64,000 nt of DNA from Punica granatum (lineage: Eukaryota > Streptophyta > Magnoliopsida > Myrtales > Lythraceae): NCBI RefSeq assembly GCF_007655135.1, contig NC_045134.1:15706068-15770067 (forward strand), given 5' to 3'. Made by a program: the position numbers and the translations under genes. Shown here piece after piece: positions 58,273-64,000 of this stretch (positions within the stretch are counted from its first letter, which is position 1; each line of letters opens with the position of its first letter). The notes beneath the pieces are model-generated. The model saw nothing but the letters and a program-made list of their open reading frames with translations. It was not told the origin of the DNA and ran no database searches.

Positions 58273-58439
58273 AAGCTTCCTAGATCGGTACCCGTGGGAT
58301 TTCAGGCATTTGGTACCTAAATCCACTAGAATGATGCAATGCGAGTGCATAAAAGTAAATGTGCGCAACATAAATGTACAGAAAACGATAAATAAACATG
58401 CAAGCAAGCAAACGAATCGAGCCTGAACCCACTAAGTAT

Positions 58440-58458
58440 GTCCCCAGTGGAGTCGCCA
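58440..58458 (-). promoter_or_regulatory. Primer-binding site of element C
   Basis: Minus strand TGGCGACTCCACTGGGGAC, unchanged despite the age of C, three bases after the LTR end. Confidence 0.8.
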
Positions 58459-59814
58459 AGCTATACGGACCCGAATGTGGACTCTCGTCGGGGCCCGCAT
58501 TGTGCGCTTTTGGATTGCGCGGCTTGGGAGTGTCCACCTTCCCGTGGGGACGCGTGACAGACACGTGTGAGAGAAGGAGTCGCCACTTATCATTTTACGA
58601 CCCGAAGGTCGAGGGCGGATAAGTTACCCGGGTCTAGGGGTATGGAACACCTAGTTTGTTGTTAAGGCATTGATCTGTGCGGAACCGGAAAATCCGTGTT
58701 CGGGGTTCATGTTACGTGCAGGCCTATATCCCGCATGCTCTTTCGGTACTCTGGTTTGCTAGGCTTGCATGTTTTATTATTTACCACTTGAATTAAGTTG
58801 CACTCGACTCGTACGTTTTGACACCGGAGATTCGGTGAATTAAACGATGTCGGTTGAGAAGGCGAGAGAGAAGTAAACCTGTATGTCGGGGAGTTGGTTC
58901 ACAATCTTGCGTTACAGTTCATCGAACCATGGAGGTTGAATCCCTGTGTGAACCAGAACCGCGAGTTCTTGGATTTACTTGTATCTGGGCAAGCATTAGA
59001 CCGATTCGATTAATTCGACTCTCGGACCATTCGCTCACCGACTGGAATTCTTACAGAATGAATGTACAAAATAAAATCCTTACAATGCTCTCGAAAAAAA
59101 TAAATACAAATTACAAATGGCCGAATTCCAGTCGACTCACGTTCAGTTATTATTCAACTCTAACTCACCGTGAGTTTAGGGAAACACCGAAAAACTGAAA
59201 TTCAATGGACGCTCTCACTGAATAGGGCGCTGGACCCTGTGAGTGATGATTAGGGTGTTGGACCATGTGCTCGATGATTAGGGCGTTGAACCCTAATATT
59301 ATTCGGCCTAGGGATCAGGCTCGACCCGCATGACAAACGGGTGCAGAAAGATAACAAGCAGCAGATAAATAACAGACAATGTGTTTGTATTCACCGAATG
59401 TACGTGGATTAGCAAGTTTATTAATCCGGGGTATTTTGGCATGCAAATCCTACCCTAGACAAACAAACGCGTGCCAATGTTTTAGCATTCGACTTTGATT
59501 TGAGAACCTGACATGTCGGGTGTTCGTAGTCAAGTTTCGTGTGTGTGGATTACTTTTACAGTGATTCGGTGTTGTGACACTGAATTACCACTGAATTGAT
59601 CCAAACTTGTATTTTGACTCTAGATTTGGAACATAGAGTTCCGCCTAACCATTTTCTAGCGTTTGGTTAAGTCTAATGAAATGATTAGTTAGGTAATTGT
59701 ATTTTGATACAGAATACCCAACTGACATCTTAAACGATGCTAAGATGACGGCAAATCACAAAATGATGTTCTTGCCCTTGATTTGAAAATTTATTTTCAT
59801 AAAAGACGTTATGA

Positions 59815-60745
59815 ATTTTTATTTACGAGTAATTATAGGGCGATAAGACGGACCCCATTCGACTTAACTTTTATTTTCTAGGTTTTTCTGTTTTTGCATG
59901 TAAATATCGACTTATTTTGTGTGTGTTTATTGTTGGAGTGCTGAATGGGTGTTTTGGACTCACTTTGTACAATTTTCCTTAAGTCCCGGGTTTGGCTTTA
60001 ACAAATTTCAAAAATCACCTGACTTCAAAACGAGTTGAAATTTTTACTACACATTCCGGAATTATTCAAAGGCCCTACACTAAATTTTAGATTTTTCTAG
60101 ACACTAGAGCTTCAGATAGAAAATATTTATTATTCTTTTTGGTACTTTTGGACTGATTTTGATAGTTTTTGTGAATCATGCGATTTCAAAACGAGTTGAA
60201 AACTATCAAAATTAGACTGAAACACACCGAAAAGAAAGGTAAATATTTTGAGTAAATAATGTCACGAAGATGTAAAACTTTGTGTGGAACCTTATAATAA
60301 TGTCAAAATCTAAAACTTTGTGTGGAACCTTATAATAATGTCACGAAGATGTGGTAAAGATTTCAACTCATTTTGAGATTGAATGGTTCACAAAAACTAT
60401 CAAAATCAGTTCGAAAACAATGAAAAGAAGGGTAAATATTTTTTATTTGAAGGTTGAGCGCCCAGAAAAATCTTTCATTTTGTGTGTGGCCTTGGAATAA
60501 TGTCAAAAATGTGTGGTAGAAATATCAGCTAGTTTTGAAGTCATACGATTTTCGAAATTTGTTAAGGCCAAACCCGGACCCAAAGGAAAAGCGTATGAAG
60601 TGAATCCAAAACACCCATCCAGCACTCCAATAGTAAACACACACACAATAAGTCGATATTTATATGCAAAAATAGAAAAACTTAGAACATGAAATTAAGT
60701 CGGATTGGGTCTGCTTGATCGCTCCACAAGTGCTGGTAAATAAAA
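59815..60745. mobile_element. Foldback (long inverted-repeat) transposon in the C LTR
   Basis: Arms of about 390 bp (59815-60205 and 60352-60745) are inverted copies of each other. Examples are TTTTATTTAC near both ends, AAATATCGACTTATT against its complement, TGGGTGTTTTGGA against TCCAAAACACCCA, and GATAGTTTTTGTGAA against TTCACAAAAACTATC. The central part holds a short direct repeat (TAAAACTTTGTGTGGAACC twice). There is no coding sequence. D has no such insertion at the matching place. I could not define a target duplication. A MITE or foldback element is the likely class. Confidence 0.7.
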
Positions 60746-62036
60746 TGTACTAATTTCTTTAAGTCGAGGGGTGTTATACCTTCTTCGGGTGAGGTGTTGA
60801 GCGCTCAGAGCATACAGGAGGTACAGGAACTGCTCAGCACATAATTGAACAAAACAGTGGAGTCGAGAGGGCTTTCGGGTGGTCGTTGGGTTGTCGAAGG
60901 TGGTGTGGCTGCATGGGCTGCTCCGAGGGATTTCTGACCTACAAAATAGAGTAGAAGAAAAGGAGAAAGGAATAGAAGGGGAATGCTAAAAGGACTTGAA
61001 CCATTCAGCACGAAAACAAGCAAAATAGGAGAATCGAGATGGAGTTTTCGAGCATTTCGAGTTATTGGAGTGTCTGGCTGGTCTGGGGTCTTTCGGGAGG
61101 TTCTCGACCTACAAAATAAGCTAAAAGGAGGAAAGGAGAGAAAGGAAGAGCGTTGCACCCTGCTGGAGTCGAGTGACCCGAAAATGCAAAAAATGGACAC
61201 CGATGGATGACTTGGTTAGAAGGGTGAGTTGGGGATGTTGTCGCAGCTAAACAGGTGGTTCTTGGCAGCTGAGAGGGCCCTGGTTAGTGCTGGAGGTGGC
61301 GCCTAGGGGGCTAGTCTAGTAATTGGCCCGTATGGTTGCAAGAAAGGGAAGTAAAACCGGGAACAAGGAGAAACCGAGAGGAAAGAGCTAACTCGGGTCG
61401 TGGCTGTGCGTGGTGCAGCGGCTCTTGGACCGTAACCTCCTTGTCACGAGGAAGAGAGAAGGCCGTGGATGGCTTGTCAAAGGATGTGGGCACGACTCGC
61501 CTTAGTTGTGGAAGGAGGAGACTTGTTAGGAAACCGAGAAAGCAAGGAGACCGCTACTGCCCTGTGATGGAAGTGCCTAATGGGAGCCTCAAATGGAGAA
61601 AGTAACCTCGCGAATGGACTCAAGAGGTCAAAAACATGTGTAGTATGTAATTTGTTTGAAGTTCGGGTTAAGTTGGGAGGAAGGAAACTCGCCGAAAGCG
61701 GGAAAACTCGAAGAAGACCGCTACTAATCTAGGCTGATGCGTGTAGAAGGAGGCTTCAAATGGAAAAGCAAACATCGTCAATGGACTCAGAAGGTCGAAT
61801 ACGTATGGGATATGCAATTTGTTTCATGCTCAGGTTGGATTGGGAGACGGTCGCCGGAAAACCGAGTAATTTCCTAACAAAATGAAGTTGGTTTTGGCCT
61901 TAGCTTGCTGCTGGAGCTTTCTGGACGAATTGGGAAAGTTCTAGGGAGTTGGAGAGGATTTGAGAGGATTCAAGAGCTTTTGAGAGTTAGAGAGGGAATG
62001 AATTCTATAGAGTGGAGTTGATAGTTGCAATTAGGG

Positions 62037-62044
62037 CTTATATA
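62037..62044 (-). promoter_or_regulatory. TATA box of the C LTR
   Basis: TATATAAG followed by CCCTAATTGCAAC on the minus strand, at the relative position of the other LTR TATA boxes. Confidence 0.45.
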
Positions 62045-63197
62045 TGAGTGTTAATGAGCAAGCAAATGAAGATTAATGGATGATTAGGGGCTCAAGGGGT
62101 GGCTAGCCGAATTTCATTAAGGGGAAATGAGGGGAGCAAGATTCACTTGTGGAAAAGAGGAAGAATAGATGGATAAGATGTGTAATCTTATGTTCCATTG
62201 GAACACGAATCCTTAAATTGGGGGAGGAGGTTAGCCGGTCATGCAAGGGGGCCAAGAAAGCTCGAGTCTTGGTCAGTTGCATGTTCGAGTTTGTGTGAGC
62301 CAAATGGATGGCACATTGTTAATGTCAGCAAGGAGCGAATTCCAACAAGCCTAATATCGACATATTTTGCTTAGTGCCATGACTTGGTGACTTAGAGGCT
62401 CGGGAGTCGATTTTGCTTGATTCGGGGAATCTGAGCAAAGTTAACCGTTTCTGTCGACATCTATGTGTCTACATTTTGTGTCCGCCGTTATGGTATACTA
62501 TGTTGATAGGGCAGAACAATTGACTCCGCGGCCTCCGCCACAAATGGGGAATCGGAGACATCTTAGGAATCTGCAGTCGGACTTTTCTGATTGTTTCATG
62601 AGTGTATCGATGTGCCTGGAGATCGTTGTGTTCTCTGTTTGTTGAAAACGAATCCCGAAGGTTTGCTGGGCGACGTTGGAGACCATTCTAGAGCTACTTG
62701 GGAAACCTTGATGATTTATGCAGTCAAAACTGAAATAATCTCCCTAGCCCTTGGGGTCGTTGGGAATGGTTGGTCTTGACCTCGAGCGCTAACATTTCGC
62801 CAGACAGGCCATCGGTTTAAGAATCCGCTTGAAATGGGCGCTTTTTTCTGCTTGAAAGTCATCCGAAGGACCTGAATGACCTGTCTAGTGTGATCTGGCA
62901 TGACCTCCTTGGTCCTTATAGTCCTCGGGACTGACCGGGCCTAGTCTCGAGTATTAGGGTTTGGCTTGACAGGTCATCGATTCAAGAATCTAGATAAAAA
63001 GACATTTTTTTTCCTGCTCCGGACTCACTTGAAAAGTAAAGATGATTCCCGGAGAACGGTTTGAAGTGTGTCCCATGGTCCTGGGGATCACTGGGTGTGG
63101 CTAGTTCTATTTTCGGGTGCTCATGATTTGTCTGACGAGTCGATGCCTTTGGGGTCCTATTAGAATGGCCGTCTATGAATATTCAAGGATGTCCCGA

Positions 63198-63650
63198 CTC
63201 AAGCAGATGATTTGCGAAATGTGCTCAGAGGTGATTTTCATCAATTTTGTACCATGAGGGATTTTTAGAGTACCATATTAGATACCATCTGATGGCTCGG
63301 TGAGCGATTAATGAATAGTGCTATTGGAAATTGCCTGAGATCACTCGGGAGCACTCTGGCTCAAGCAAATGGTTTGTGGAATGTGCTCGGAGGCACTTCA
63401 TTATTTTGGCACCATGAGGGATTAGAGTCTCATATTGGATACCTTCTAAAAGTCTGATGAGTGGTCAATGAATAGTGCTGTCGAAAATCGCCTGTGATCA
63501 CTCGGGAGCACTCCAGCTCAAGCAAATGGTTGGTGGAATGTGCTCGGAGGCGCTCTTCATCATTTTTGCACCGTGAGGGATTTTTAGAGTTCCATATTGA
63601 ATACCTTTTGATCACCTAGTGAGTTGGCGATGAATAGTACTGCAAGAACC
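63198..63650 (-). repeat. Three direct repeats of about 160 bp in U3 of the C LTR
   Basis: CTCAAGCA recurs at 63198, 63360 and 63517, each followed by a GGAATGTGCTCGGAGG-like stretch, GAGGGATTTTTAGAG and a GATGAATAGT-type end. The other LTRs have one such unit. Confidence 0.7.
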
Positions 63651-63882
63651 GATTTTCGCTAACTCGGGATCACGCGCTGTCTGGCCTCTCCGGTCGCTTT
63701 TTGTGACCCGTAGCGAAACCATGAGGTCTTCACTATAGTCATGCCCCCACAGTCGTCTAGCTGACCCTACTAACCCCCCAGGGGCGTGTCGGGCTCTCTT
63801 CTGTTATAGTTCTAGGATTGTAGTCAAGGGTCGCTGTAGTTGTCATTTCCTGGAGCCGGCGGACTAAAACGAGATATTAACA

Positions 63883-64000
63883 AGTTTGGTCTAGGCTGAG
63901 CCAGCGTTTGGCCTCCTTCCCGAACTTGGCCCAATGCAGCGGCCAACTCCTGTCGAAGTATGTGTGCAATTACGGCGTCTAGGTTCTCCAATGAGCCGGT
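63883..64000 (-). other. Sequence flanking element C, open frame of 39 codons
   Basis: On the minus strand the last 118 bases read without a stop as TGSLENLDAVIAHILRQELA and on to LAQPRPN up to the LTR edge. This could be part of a gene or an older element into which C inserted, but an open frame of this length can occur by chance. Confidence 0.2.

Larger units (their letters stand above)
52648..58439 (-). mobile_element. Internal region of non-autonomous element C (3' end cut by B)
   Basis: It reads on the minus strand from the primer-binding site at 58458 towards 52648, where the B LTR interrupts it. The order is the same as in A and E: leader block, a 3-fold repeat at 57475-57780, hairpin-unit array (56090-56935), unique interior with the stem-loop (54535-54570) and a pre-PPT array (52735-53310). 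No coding domain is recognisable. The polypurine tract and 3' LTR should lie on the other side of B, outside the window. The first 90 bp (52648-52735) match nothing else that I recognise. Confidence 0.8.
58462..63882 (-). mobile_element. 5' LTR of element C (5.4 kb)
   Basis: Minus strand begins TGTTAATATCTC at 63882 and ends GGGTCCGTATA at 58462 (TGTACGG in D has become TATACGG here). The first 1.3 kb on the left is close to D 3288-4900; the rest is more diverged. It contains a foldback insertion (about 59815-60745), a TATA-like box (62037-62044), a donor-like AAG/GTATAAC (60780/60779) and three U3 direct repeats (about 63198-63650). The right end is inferred from the aligned GAGCCGGCGG motif and is less certain than the left. 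Confidence 0.75.

Overview
This window looks like a block of plant nuclear heterochromatin made of nested LTR retrotransposons. I found no host gene, rRNA or tRNA that I can support. The coding remnants are Ty3/gypsy gag-pol of the Tat/Ogre type: a retropepsin followed by a G-patch motif, a reverse transcriptase, a degenerate RNase H, a second archaeal-type RNase H and an integrase. The polyprotein resembles families I know from eudicots. A Myrtales (pomegranate-like) source is my guess and cannot be proven here.

Layout, with my own element names. Element C (minus strand) is the oldest host. Its 5' LTR is 58462-63882 and its internal region is 58461 down to 52648. Element B (plus, the only one with pol) lies in C: internal region 20701-28649, and a 3' LTR split into 28650-29123 and 48133-52647. 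Element A (plus, no gag-pol seen) lies in B's gag: internal region 9297-15474 and 3' LTR 15475-20700. Element D (minus, coding) lies in A just after A's primer-binding site: 5' LTR 3288-9296, leader, a broken DUF7745-like ORF1 at 1182-2676, and a gag that is open from 875 off the left edge. Element E (minus, non-coding, 29124-48127) lies inside B's 3' LTR. It is complete, with 5.1-kb LTRs and a perfect 5-bp target duplication, GACAA. A foldback transposon sits inside C's LTR at 59.8-60.75 kb.

A, C and E look like large non-autonomous derivatives (LARD-like) that share LTR ends, primer-binding site, leader, polypurine tract and 3' RNA hairpin with the coding elements B and D. This is what would be expected if B/D-type proteins mobilise them. 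Their internal regions keep one order: leader block, array of UNCG-type mini-hairpins, conserved hairpin, element-specific tandem array, polypurine tract. The element-specific arrays differ in unit and length and generate very long but spurious open reading frames.

The most interesting signals are structural RNA ones: the UNCG-hairpin arrays, a stem-loop with covariation-like changes shared by coding and non-coding elements, a leader block shared by four elements, a splice-donor-like site conserved in the middle of every LTR, and different tandem arrays growing at the same place before the polypurine tract. The DUF7745-like ORF placed between LTR and gag is the main protein-level point.
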